Shown here: one piece after another, positions 1-8,401 of the stretch
Layout: every line of letters begins with the position of its first letter
How positions within the stretch are numbered: the first letter of the stretch is position 1
Assembly (NCBI GenBank): GCA_944322715.1
Contig: CALUPT010000005.1
Coordinates: 1 to 64,000, forward strand
DNA: 64,000 nucleotides
Direction: 5' to 3'
Source of the DNA: an uncultured Bacteroidales bacterium
GTDB lineage: Bacteria > Bacteroidota > Bacteroidia > Bacteroidales > UBA932
Translations under genes and position numbers: made by a program
The notes under the pieces: model-generated
What the model was told of the DNA's origin: nothing
Databases searched by the model: none
The model's input: the letters and a program-made list of their open reading frames with translations, nothing else

Positions 1-74
1 CTCTGAAAAATAAATGTTTTTATTGCTTATTATCCGCACCCAAAAAGTTGCATTTATAAGTTGAACTCAAGTTT

Positions 75-857
75 TTAAGACAATTTCCGTGACCTTATCT
101 GAAGAAGCCTGGAACTGTCATTGTCCAGGTAAAGCGTGGCATCAGGTTTCGTCCTGAGGATACTCGCGGGACAGGATTCACATATATCACCATCCACGGC
201 AGACTTGACTGCAGCCGACTTGGTCCCCGATGGCACTATGCAGAATATCCTTGCGGCCGACATCAGGGCCGGGACCGTCAGGGTCAGAGCAAAAGAAGGC
301 ACCTCATCTATCGTACTGAAACAGCCATCATGGACCTGCTGCATGCGGCATTTCTCATCCAGATCCACCACCTTCATGATTCTGGTGTCACTGAAGTCGG
401 CGACATGCGGGTCGTTAAAGGCGATATGGCCATTCTCCCCTATACCCATAAAGACAATGTCCGCGGGATTTTCCATGAGCAGTCCTGAATACTGGCGGCA
501 GGCATCTTCCGGAGCGGACTGTCCGTTGATATAGTGGACACTGCGGAACGGAGCACGGTCAAATATGGTTCTGCGGAGATAGTTTCCAAAGCCCTGCGGA
601 GCATCTCCCGGAAGTCCTATATACTCATCCATATGGAACGCGTTCACCCTGTCCCATTCGATACCTGCATGAAGCAGAGCCTCCAGAAATTCATTCTGGG
701 AAGGTGCTGCCGCAAAGATTATATTCACATGCTCCCTTTCGGCAAGAAGATTGCCGATACACGCGGCTGCATCCGCCGCAGCCCCTTCTCCCATACACTT
801 GCGGGTATCATATATCTTGACCCCGAGCTTATCTTTCCTGAAATACATTGTCAACAT
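75..857 (-). CDS. nagB: Glucosamine-6-phosphate deaminase (NagB type)
   Basis: Converts glucosamine-6-phosphate to fructose-6-phosphate and ammonia in the cytoplasm, the last step of GlcNAc catabolism. The protein is 260 residues, the usual size for the short NagB family. I see the HMDEY segment with its active-site Asp near residue 77, and GIGENGHIAFNDP at about 138-150, which carries the catalytic His. Compared with the E. coli pattern (NDGHIAFNEP), the two acidic positions are swapped in kind: Glu for Asp141 and Asp for Glu148. This variant is common among NagB-like deaminases, so activity is expected, but a related amino-sugar phosphate substrate is possible. It is the last gene of the amino-sugar operon. 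The ATG at 857 overlaps the nagA stop; an ATG at 848, just after that stop, is an alternative start. Confidence 0.93.
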   Translation of the reverse strand: MLTMYFRKDKLGVKIYDTRKCMGEGAAADAAACIGNLLAEREHVNIIFAAAPSQNEFLEALLHAGIEWDRVNAFHMDEYIGLPGDAPQGFGNYLRRTIFDRAPFRSVHYINGQSAPEDACRQYSGLLMENPADIVFMGIGENGHIAFNDPHVADFSDTRIMKVVDLDEKCRMQQVHDGCFSTIDEVPSFALTLTVPALMSAARIFCIVPSGTKSAAVKSAVDGDICESCPASILRTKPDATLYLDNDSSRLLQIRSRKLS

Positions 858-2056
858 GACCGTGTGCTTTTAGATTTGTCGTAAACAATCTGCCCTCCCA
901 CAATCGTGTACAGGACATCCACATTCTCATCAAAGACCACGATATCGGCATCATATCCTCTCCTCAGAGAGCCTTTCCTGTCCGATATCCCCATTATTCC
1001 GGCAGGGATTTCGGTCGCGCACCGGACAATCTCCGCAATGGGTCTCCCGGTAAGACGGGCCACAGTTCTTACCGCCCTGTCCATTGTCGCGACACTTCCT
1101 GCAAACGCAGTCCTGTCCGGAAGCTTTGCAACCCCATCCTCTACAATGACTTCCTGTCCTCCTGACAGGCTTCCGAGAACATACCTGCCATCCGGCATTC
1201 CTGCGGCTCTCATCGAATCCGTGACAAGGGCTATGCGGTCCGCCCCCTTTATCTTGAATATCAGTCTCAGCAGGCTTTCCGGAACATGTATCCCGTCACC
1301 TATCACTTCCACAGTGACATCATCGTTATAATATCCGTACTCCACGGCCCCCGCATACCGGAAAGCATTGCGTCTGGAGACCGTACTCATACAAGAATAG
1401 AAATGGGTGATATGGGTAAAACCTGCCCGGAATGCCGCATCGCACTCATCGAATGTGGCATCCGTATGCCCCATAGCCATCAGCACTCCCTGACGCTTCA
1501 ATGTCTCCGCCATTTCCAAGGCTCCGGGAAGCTCAGGAGCGAGGCTCCATCTGGCAATGTCTCCATCCGCCAACTCCATAAGAGGGCCATACTCGGCCGG
1601 GTCGGGATTACGCAAATATCTGCGGTCCTGGGCTCCTGCCTGAACCGGAGAGAAATAGGGACCTTCCAGATGCAGACCGCCCATCGCCGCTCCTCCGGTA
1701 CAGGATTTCCAGGCGGACCTGTAAAAGCCAACGGCATCGGCAAGAGACTGCCGGGAGCCAGACAATGTGGTCGGGTACAGCATGGTGGTTCCGTGCACAG
1801 CATGCATGTACAGGGCCTTTCCGTATGCTTCAATGCTGCCATCCATGAAATCCGCCCCTCCGGCTCCGTGCGTATGGAGGTCGATGAAACCTGCCGACAC
1901 ATACTTCCCGGTGACATCCAGGACCTCCATATCTGGTGAAGCCTCCACGCCATACCCTATATGGTCTATGAGACCATCCTTCAGGACAATGTCTCCGGTG
2001 AAACAGCTGCCTCCGGTGACCATGTTCCCTCCCCGTAACAGAATCATTCTTTTCAT
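851..2056 (-). CDS. nagA: N-acetylglucosamine-6-phosphate deacetylase (NagA)
   Basis: Removes acetate from GlcNAc-6-phosphate to give glucosamine-6-phosphate, the substrate of the next gene. It is an amidohydrolase of about 401 residues. Visible motifs are the metal-binding HTHG near residue 61, HLEGPYFSP, GHTDATFDEC and VTDSMRAAG, in the order known for NagA. The start at 2056 is chosen because its ATG forms a 4-base ATGA overlap with the stop of the upstream permease, which indicates translational coupling. The open frame extends 22 codons further upstream, but that part lies inside the permease gene and has no family similarity. Its stop overlaps the nagB start in turn. Confidence 0.95.
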   Translation of the reverse strand: MKRMILLRGGNMVTGGSCFTGDIVLKDGLIDHIGYGVEASPDMEVLDVTGKYVSAGFIDLHTHGAGGADFMDGSIEAYGKALYMHAVHGTTMLYPTTLSGSRQSLADAVGFYRSAWKSCTGGAAMGGLHLEGPYFSPVQAGAQDRRYLRNPDPAEYGPLMELADGDIARWSLAPELPGALEMAETLKRQGVLMAMGHTDATFDECDAAFRAGFTHITHFYSCMSTVSRRNAFRYAGAVEYGYYNDDVTVEVIGDGIHVPESLLRLIFKIKGADRIALVTDSMRAAGMPDGRYVLGSLSGGQEVIVEDGVAKLPDRTAFAGSVATMDRAVRTVARLTGRPIAEIVRCATEIPAGIMGISDRKGSLRRGYDADIVVFDENVDVLYTIVGGQIVYDKSKSTRSC

Positions 2057-3369
2057 TTCCGTATCCTCCATTGCTCTATCCTGTGTCCATATATCGCATA
2101 GAACACCAGATATGCGAAACAAGGTATCAGTATCCAGTACCCCTGCTGGAAACCGAACCTGTCAGCCAGGGCTCCGTATATCAGGGGAAGAATGGCATTG
2201 CCGCACAGCCCCATGACCAGCATGGATGACCCGAGATTGGTGAACCTGCCGAGATTGCGTATCGCCAGAGGCCATATACCGGCATATATCAGGGAGTTCG
2301 GAATCCCGAGAAGCACCAGGAACCAGAGCGAAATATCGGTGTCAAGACCGAAGACCCTCACCGTCCCTGATGTCAGGACTACACACAGAGACAGCACCAA
2401 TCCGAGGGATGTGCAGCCGAGCAAAGCCTTCTGCTGACTGAGATACTTGGGTATCAGCACTATCCCGCACAGATAACCTACAAGGATACAGGCAAGGGTC
2501 AGGGATGGCAGGATCTTGGCTGCATCCAGCCCTACCCCCATCGTCGCAGCATAGCGGATGCTTGTGTCTATGGAAATGACCTGCGAACCAGTATGGCAGA
2601 ACATGGCTATAGCCCCGAGAATGAGGTAAGGATAATGGAAAATGCTTTTCCTTTCAAGGCCTTCCCCATCTTCGACCCTGTTGTCCCTGCGCGGGTCTAT
2701 ATCCGGTATAGAGGAACGGTAGAAGACTATTCCGAAGATGAACAGCAGGACTGCCAGACAGATGTACGGGACAATGACACCGCTGATGAGTTCATCCAGT
2801 GCAGCCTCGCGTCCTGCCCCTGACAATGCTCCGGATGTCACCATATCCATAATGGTCTTGTCCGACTGCCGTATGACAAGTGCGGAAAATACCAGAGGAG
2901 ATATTATCCCTGCGAACTTGTTGCAGATTCCCATAATGCTTATCCGCCGCGCCGCGCTCTCTATCGGTCCGATTATGGTAACGAACGGGTTGGCCGCCGT
3001 CTGCAGGATTGCAAGACCTGTCCCGAGAGCGAACAGGGCAAGGAGGAAAAGCCCGTATGTCCTGGACAGTGCCGCCGGGACGAAAAGCGCAGCCCCTGCC
3101 GCCATTATCCACAGTCCGTATTTCACTCCTTTCTTGAAACCTGTCCTGTTGAGCATTAAGGAAGCCGGGATAGTGAACACGAAATATGCGATATAGAACG
3201 CAAATGTCACCAGATAGCTCTGGACCTCATTCTGGAGATCGCACGCAATTCTGAAATACGGAATGAGAATCGAGTTCATCCATGACACGAACCCGAATAT
3301 GAAGAACAGACATCCGGTCATCAGGAGAGACTGGATATAAGTCCTGCCTGCAGTCTTGGTTTCACTCAT
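2053..3369 (-). CDS. nagP: MFS sugar permease, FucP/NagP type
   Basis: Inner-membrane sugar:H+ symporter of the FHS (fucose/glucose/galactose) branch of the major facilitator superfamily, 438 residues with about 12 hydrophobic segments. The N-terminal segment (SLLMTGCLFFIFGFVSWMNS) and the ALGTGLAILQTAANPFV stretch are typical of FucP, GluP and NagP permeases. Placed directly before nagA and nagB, it most likely imports GlcNAc. That specificity is inferred from context; fucose or glucose/galactose carriers have very similar sequences. Its start overlaps the end of the upstream glycoside hydrolase by 8 bases and its stop overlaps the nagA start, so the genes are probably translated together. 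Confidence 0.85.
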   Translation of the reverse strand: MSETKTAGRTYIQSLLMTGCLFFIFGFVSWMNSILIPYFRIACDLQNEVQSYLVTFAFYIAYFVFTIPASLMLNRTGFKKGVKYGLWIMAAGAALFVPAALSRTYGLFLLALFALGTGLAILQTAANPFVTIIGPIESAARRISIMGICNKFAGIISPLVFSALVIRQSDKTIMDMVTSGALSGAGREAALDELISGVIVPYICLAVLLFIFGIVFYRSSIPDIDPRRDNRVEDGEGLERKSIFHYPYLILGAIAMFCHTGSQVISIDTSIRYAATMGVGLDAAKILPSLTLACILVGYLCGIVLIPKYLSQQKALLGCTSLGLVLSLCVVLTSGTVRVFGLDTDISLWFLVLLGIPNSLIYAGIWPLAIRNLGRFTNLGSSMLVMGLCGNAILPLIYGALADRFGFQQGYWILIPCFAYLVFYAIYGHRIEQWRIRK

Positions 3370-4981
3370 GCGTAAGGGTGTTTTTCCTGGTCTCTATCTC
3401 CCGATATACATAGTCCGGAATCATGTCGAGGAAATAACTGTCCTTGACCGCTTCACGATATGCATCCAGCGCATCCGGGAATATATGGATGCGTCTGTCC
3501 CCGTTGCCATCCGTCTTGTGGTTCTCCCAGATAAAGGCCTTGATCCCGAGTTTCTTTATCTCATCAAAAAAGGCCGTGACCCATTCTGGCTTGTCTGCAT
3601 CAGGAATCTGCTGTCCGTAACCTCCCTCCGATATCATCAGTGGCTTGCCATGCTCTTTCGCAAGGGTACTGACTTCTTTCAGCAGATCTTCCGGCCACAG
3701 ATATCCGGCACGTGATGTAGGATAACAGCTCACCCCCACCCAGTCCACATAGATGTCCCCGGGATAGAAATCCGCCATGGACGCATCCGGCATCACATGG
3801 TTGGTCGCATTGAAGGTCACATCGTTAGGAGACCAGACAAAGACATTGTAGCCGGTCAGGCCATACTGCTCTGCAATATTGTACATTCTCCTCCAGAACT
3901 TGACATAGTTTACAGGATCCCCTGTATATGTCAGCCAGTTTGAGTTCATCTCATTCGCAGGCCTGAACCAGACAGGCCCCATATCCGCCACCTCGGATGA
4001 CTCCGATATCTCCCGGAAATACCTGTCCAGATATCCGTCAAGTCTTCCGCCTGCCAGCTGTGCGGCAGTATAGTCATCAGGAAGCCAGCCGTAAAGGAAG
4101 AACCTGTACCTGCCATCGTATGCAAATCCAGAATGCCGTGCACGGGCCTGCTGCATCTCATCGAAATACCTCAACTGTCCGGAAGCATTGGTGAAACTCT
4201 GATACCAGAGCATCATCGAAAGCTGTTTTCCGACCAGGGACTCATATGTGTCGATCGGGCAGGATTTGTTGTTGATCACGATATCGGGGTCGGTATTGTC
4301 TGCAAAAGATGTCCCGTTGTTGAATGCCCCATGATAGCACCCGGACTCAGGGACATATTTCAGATCAGGCTCGAACTTGCCGAAAACCTTCACCTCATCC
4401 ACCATCATGACCTTGGCCGCATCCGCCGATGTCAGGACCAGCTTCACATACCGGCAGTCCACCTTGGGGAGAACCAGTTCTCCCCAGGCTGCCGACTTGC
4501 TTCCATCAAATGCAATAGCACCCTCAGCCTGGTCCCAGGCTGATTCTTTATCCTCGGCATACTGCACCTCTATCTTCCCTGGGAAAAGTACAGATGCCGC
4601 AGCATCATTGAATGAGTGGACAAAGATGTTCTCCACATTGCGTACAGAACCGAGATCCACGACAATCTCCACTTTATCACCCATCCAACCCACAGATGTC
4701 CGGCTTCCATATCCTGTTCCTACGGCATCATCCGTCAGTCTTGTACCTGATGTCCACGGAGACAGTGGTTCGACATCCGAATATCCGCTGATCGCGTCCG
4801 TATCAAAGAGATAGAACTTGCCTGCCGCAAAATCGGTCAGGCCATCAGGCACCACCAGGCCTGTGTCCGGTCCCGATGGATCCTCCTTGCCGGGAATCAC
4901 CCATCCGCTCCTGTCCACCTTGTCGCAGGAGCATAGCATCAGAGTGCATACGAGAATATCTGTTATCATCTTGTTTTTCAT
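3362..4981 (-). CDS. Lipoprotein glycoside hydrolase, GH26-like, with N-terminal discoidin-like domain
   Basis: Predicted outer-surface or periplasmic lipoprotein of 539 residues with lipobox LMLCSC near residue 19. Residues about 45-200 look like an F5/8C (CBM32-like) carbohydrate-binding beta-sandwich: GWMGDKVEIVVDLGSVRNVE, then RYVKLVL. Residues about 210-520 form a clan GH-A barrel resembling GH26: WFRPANEMNSNW holds the acid/base Glu, VFVWSPN and WVGVSCYP follow, and PLMISEGGYG holds the nucleophile Glu. GH26 enzymes usually have His before the acid/base Glu, whereas here it is Asn, as in most other GH-A families. The substrate is not clear. The context (SusCD upstream, nagP-nagA-nagB downstream) points to a GlcNAc-containing glycan rather than plain mannan. 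The gene is 19 bases downstream of the DUF5018 gene. Confidence 0.8.
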   Translation of the reverse strand: MKNKMITDILVCTLMLCSCDKVDRSGWVIPGKEDPSGPDTGLVVPDGLTDFAAGKFYLFDTDAISGYSDVEPLSPWTSGTRLTDDAVGTGYGSRTSVGWMGDKVEIVVDLGSVRNVENIFVHSFNDAAASVLFPGKIEVQYAEDKESAWDQAEGAIAFDGSKSAAWGELVLPKVDCRYVKLVLTSADAAKVMMVDEVKVFGKFEPDLKYVPESGCYHGAFNNGTSFADNTDPDIVINNKSCPIDTYESLVGKQLSMMLWYQSFTNASGQLRYFDEMQQARARHSGFAYDGRYRFFLYGWLPDDYTAAQLAGGRLDGYLDRYFREISESSEVADMGPVWFRPANEMNSNWLTYTGDPVNYVKFWRRMYNIAEQYGLTGYNVFVWSPNDVTFNATNHVMPDASMADFYPGDIYVDWVGVSCYPTSRAGYLWPEDLLKEVSTLAKEHGKPLMISEGGYGQQIPDADKPEWVTAFFDEIKKLGIKAFIWENHKTDGNGDRRIHIFPDALDAYREAVKDSYFLDMIPDYVYREIETRKNTLTHE

Positions 4982-5000
4982 ACATTTTTGCTGTTATGGG

Positions 5001-6737
5001 TTACATATCTATGCAGTCATACTGCACACATCCTATGCTTCCGTTCGCAAACACGAAACAGGCATAGAGATAATATCCGTTCCGCGACACATACAGATCC
5101 ACATCGCTCGTGCTTGTATTGACCGGATCCCTGCCCATTCCTGTAGGGCCGTATATCTTAGACTCACAGACATCTATCTTTACAGAAATGCCATCTCCCG
5201 ATGAGATATCGTACAGATTCACGGCATCGGATGCTGAAATGGCCCAAGTGAATGTGTTTACATAATTGTATATCAGATATGCACCTCCATTGAAATCGGC
5301 ATAGTCCACACTGTTCAGCATCGTATTGCTCGGTGCACCAGGACCTCTGGCTTTTACCGAATTGTCGCTGCCGGCAATCCAGAACAGATAACGTGCGCCA
5401 TCCGCATCTTTCGAATGGGAGGCCAGGAAATAGTCTCCTCCGGGTTCCGTCGTGGCATAGACGATGTCCCCTCCCCATTTGCTGTTTGCCCAGTTGCCGG
5501 TATCGGTGACAGGAAGATCGATAATGTCAGGTGTCTGGGACACAAGATTCCCATCCATCACCTGCCATCTGGCAAATTTAGGCGTGCCATCATAATGTAC
5601 AGGCGTAGTGATGACCGCATCATCATCAATGCTGCCCTGGACAGAGATTTCCCAGCCATATCTCGGCATTCCTGAAGACTGGATAGTATATTCAATATAT
5701 TTCTCCGGCTTCGCATCAACACCGGAAGCCTTCCATATAGTGAATATCTTGCCGTTGTCTCCGTTGGTACCCGTCGAATTGCATATCAGGATATTGCCAT
5801 CGCTGTCCGCCGTAGCATGGAAATTCCCGTATCTCGATGGCGATACCGCACTGATATCCATCGTCCCGGCCACTGCTCCTGTCTTGCTGTTCAGATATAC
5901 AAGGGAACTGCTGCCCCTTTCATTTATCACCACATAGTTCTCTGTAACGGCAATGCCTGAAACCATTACGGGATCAGTAATCCCGGCAATCTCATGCAGA
6001 CCCTTTACCCAGAGCATTGTGCCGCTGTTTCCGCGCATACCCATCGGCACTTTGTCAGGAATGGATTTCCGTACGGTATATTCCTTTTTGTCAACTCCGT
6101 TCTGCGCAATGACAGTGAATGTCTGGGCGACATCATAGTCGAGCGCGGCTGTCCTCGGGTCAGGCGATATAGTAGCCCCATGCGAGATGATTATGTCATC
6201 CTCCGCAAGCTGCTGCTCTCCGATATCCTCAATGGAAATCAGCGACACCGTCCTTGCTGCAGGATTGATCACTCCGGAAAGGCCGGCAGACGATATATTG
6301 AACTGGGAAAGTTCACAGTCCGCGCTCTTCCTTATCTCTGCTACAATCCTGTATTCGACCCTTGTCCCTGCCGAATTGTCAATGACGGTGATGACATTCT
6401 CCCTTGTCAGGTCCATGAAAAGAAGAGGAGGTTCTATGAGCACATTGTTTTCAAGATTTGCCTGTATCCTGATCCTTGCCAGCCTGTCTTCCGTCACCAC
6501 GATATCCGACTCCAAAGGATAATTGTACGGGAACACGATGGTTATCAGATGATTCTCGTAATCTATCTCCCCTGCAAAGCTGTTGTCCATGCTGTCATCC
6601 CCCGGGAAACTCGCGGTAATGCTGTTGATGGCATTCCCCTGACGGGATGACTCCATCATCTCGGGTTTCTGGCAGCTCCAGAGCATCGCCAGAGACATGA
6701 TCGAGATTGCTGTAAGAAATGATATACTGTTTTTCAT
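5001..6737 (-). CDS. DUF5018-type surface lipoprotein of a SusCD locus
   Basis: About 578 residues with a lipoprotein signal ending at LAMLWSC. After it come two Ig-like beta modules of the DUF5018 kind (about residues 35-225), recognisable from the repeated pattern of a hydrophobic INSI/FNIS strand, 'ITIVFPYNYPLESDIVVTE' and 'FTVIAQNGVDKKEYTV'. The remaining 350 residues are rich in WxxxGSDN, DSDGNILI and similar strands and may form a beta-propeller or other beta-rich binding domain. Such proteins commonly follow SusD and are thought to bind glycan at the cell surface (SusE/F-like role, inferred). The start at 6737 gives a proper signal peptide; a longer in-frame extension overlaps the SusD gene and lacks one. 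It lies 20 bases after the SusD stop. Confidence 0.75.
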   Translation of the reverse strand: MKNSISFLTAISIMSLAMLWSCQKPEMMESSRQGNAINSITASFPGDDSMDNSFAGEIDYENHLITIVFPYNYPLESDIVVTEDRLARIRIQANLENNVLIEPPLLFMDLTRENVITVIDNSAGTRVEYRIVAEIRKSADCELSQFNISSAGLSGVINPAARTVSLISIEDIGEQQLAEDDIIISHGATISPDPRTAALDYDVAQTFTVIAQNGVDKKEYTVRKSIPDKVPMGMRGNSGTMLWVKGLHEIAGITDPVMVSGIAVTENYVVINERGSSSLVYLNSKTGAVAGTMDISAVSPSRYGNFHATADSDGNILICNSTGTNGDNGKIFTIWKASGVDAKPEKYIEYTIQSSGMPRYGWEISVQGSIDDDAVITTPVHYDGTPKFARWQVMDGNLVSQTPDIIDLPVTDTGNWANSKWGGDIVYATTEPGGDYFLASHSKDADGARYLFWIAGSDNSVKARGPGAPSNTMLNSVDYADFNGGAYLIYNYVNTFTWAISASDAVNLYDISSGDGISVKIDVCESKIYGPTGMGRDPVNTSTSDVDLYVSRNGYYLYACFVFANGSIGCVQYDCIDM

Positions 6738-6757
6738 TGTCCGTAAGATTAAAAATG

Positions 6758-8389
6758 TCAGAGCCACTCGTCATACTGTTTGATACCGGAACGGTTGTTC
6801 TTGAGTTCCGCAGAAGGTACGGGAAGGACATAGAGCTTCTCCTCAAACCAGCGGTCAGCGCCATCGCAGTCGACATATTCATACACAGATCCGGTTATCT
6901 TCATTCCGTGGCATCTGTAATTGTTGTACTCTATATGCGCCAGCCTCCATCTCCTCATGTCCCAAAACAGATGACCCTCGAACGCGAGTTCCACCTTCCT
7001 TTCATTCCTGTATCTGTCGAAGAATTCCCCTTCGGTCGGATAGACGGCAGGAAGACCGACCCTGTCCCTGACCTCGTTCATGGCATCCTGCGCTTCGGAT
7101 AGCTTCCCTCCAAGGCGGAAAGCCGCTTCTGCCTTGTTGAGCAATACTTCCGCATACCTGATCTCCACCCAGGTCTGAGAACTCTTCACATTCTTTATAT
7201 CCGTAAGGTTCTCGTCGAGAAGCTTTCTCAGGAAATATCCGGTAACGGTCTTCCCGTACACCGTGGACTGTTCCCTGTACGGGATGAAGACTCCGTTCTC
7301 CCCATCCGTACTGCAGTCCATGACCTTGCCTTTCCAGGTACATCCACGATAGATTATCGTAGCATGGAACCGTGGTTCAAGTTCGGCATACGGAGGGGCT
7401 ACAGAAGTAGGGCCTTCATGCCACTGGCTCCAGTCGACCGTGGTACCGTCCGCCTTTTCATAGCATTCCACCATCTCCTGCGTAGGGGTCCCCCTGCCTC
7501 CGTTGTCCCATCCATCGCACTGCGGGACATAATGGGAATCAAAATCATGATAGGGGCCGTTCATGGCATCATACGAAAACTGCAGAATAGACTCGACATT
7601 GTCGCCTTTCCACGAATCCGCATAATTGTCCACCAGATCATACTTGTGAAGCTCTATTACATCGTTTGCAGCATCGTATGCATCCTGCCAGCGTCCGGCA
7701 TACAGCATCGCACGGGACTGCATGGCGTATGCCGCACCCTTCGTGACCCTGCCGCTGTTGGCCGCATCCCATTCGACCGGCAGTTTCTCCGCTGCATATT
7801 TGAGATCCTGATAGATGAACTCCCATGTATCGGCCGCACTGCTCTTGTCCTTTCCTCCATCCACAGGAAGGTCATCATACAGGATTACTCCTCCATGCCT
7901 TTTGGCAAGCTGGAAATAGACGAATCCTCTGAAGAAACGGACCTGCGCCTCCCACAGTTCGTTCCTGTCCTCAGGAAATGCAGAATATTTCCTCTGCAGT
8001 GAGAGGAACTGGTTCAGCTTCCTGATATCCTCGTATGCCTTGCCGTTTGCCCAGATGCTGTAAAGTCCGCCATCGGAAGATATGGCATCAGGATTTGTCA
8101 CATAATTATTCGAGTTTCCGGCCCTGTTTCCAAGAGCCACACTGCCGTATTTGAAGGAATCAGTAAGGCTTTCGGTCAGGCTGCCCTGAAACTGGGCCGT
8201 GCCGAACTGTCCGTAATCATGCAGAAGGACATAGAAACTGTTCACATAACTGTCCACGGATGCCTCGTTTTCCCAGACAATCTCTTCGGTGACCTTTGAT
8301 GTCTGCTGCACATCATCGAGCCAGCCGTTGCAGCCGGGAAGCACGGACATTGAAGCGAACGAAATTATTGTCAATATATTGCTTTTCAT
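6758..8389 (-). CDS. SusD/RagB-family glycan-binding lipoprotein
   Basis: Outer-membrane lipoprotein of 543 residues that caps the SusC transporter and delivers oligosaccharides. The signal peptide ends with lipobox SVLPGC. The N-terminal SusD-like region (WLDDVQQTSKVTEEIVWENE), the TPR-like helices (FFRGFVYFQLAKRHGGVILY) and the C-terminal SusD_RagB region (EIRYAEVLLNKAEAAFRLG, RNERKVELAFEGHLFWDMRRW) are all present in order. It starts 12 bases after the SusC stop, the usual pairing, and is the second gene of the amino-sugar locus. The family assignment is firm; ligand specificity is inferred only from the neighbours. Confidence 0.95.
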   Translation of the reverse strand: MKSNILTIISFASMSVLPGCNGWLDDVQQTSKVTEEIVWENEASVDSYVNSFYVLLHDYGQFGTAQFQGSLTESLTDSFKYGSVALGNRAGNSNNYVTNPDAISSDGGLYSIWANGKAYEDIRKLNQFLSLQRKYSAFPEDRNELWEAQVRFFRGFVYFQLAKRHGGVILYDDLPVDGGKDKSSAADTWEFIYQDLKYAAEKLPVEWDAANSGRVTKGAAYAMQSRAMLYAGRWQDAYDAANDVIELHKYDLVDNYADSWKGDNVESILQFSYDAMNGPYHDFDSHYVPQCDGWDNGGRGTPTQEMVECYEKADGTTVDWSQWHEGPTSVAPPYAELEPRFHATIIYRGCTWKGKVMDCSTDGENGVFIPYREQSTVYGKTVTGYFLRKLLDENLTDIKNVKSSQTWVEIRYAEVLLNKAEAAFRLGGKLSEAQDAMNEVRDRVGLPAVYPTEGEFFDRYRNERKVELAFEGHLFWDMRRWRLAHIEYNNYRCHGMKITGSVYEYVDCDGADRWFEEKLYVLPVPSAELKNNRSGIKQYDEWL

Positions 8390-8401
8390 ATTCCGCTGTT
8401 T

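Noticed and set aside
1..74. Promoter or terminator at the left edge
   Set aside because: The 74 bases after nagB are AT-rich but show no convincing hairpin or consensus box.
3362..4981. Chitinase or beta-hexosaminidase in the GlcNAc locus
   Set aside because: No DxxDxDxE (GH18) or GH20/GH3 motifs are present; the catalytic segments fit GH26-like clan GH-A.
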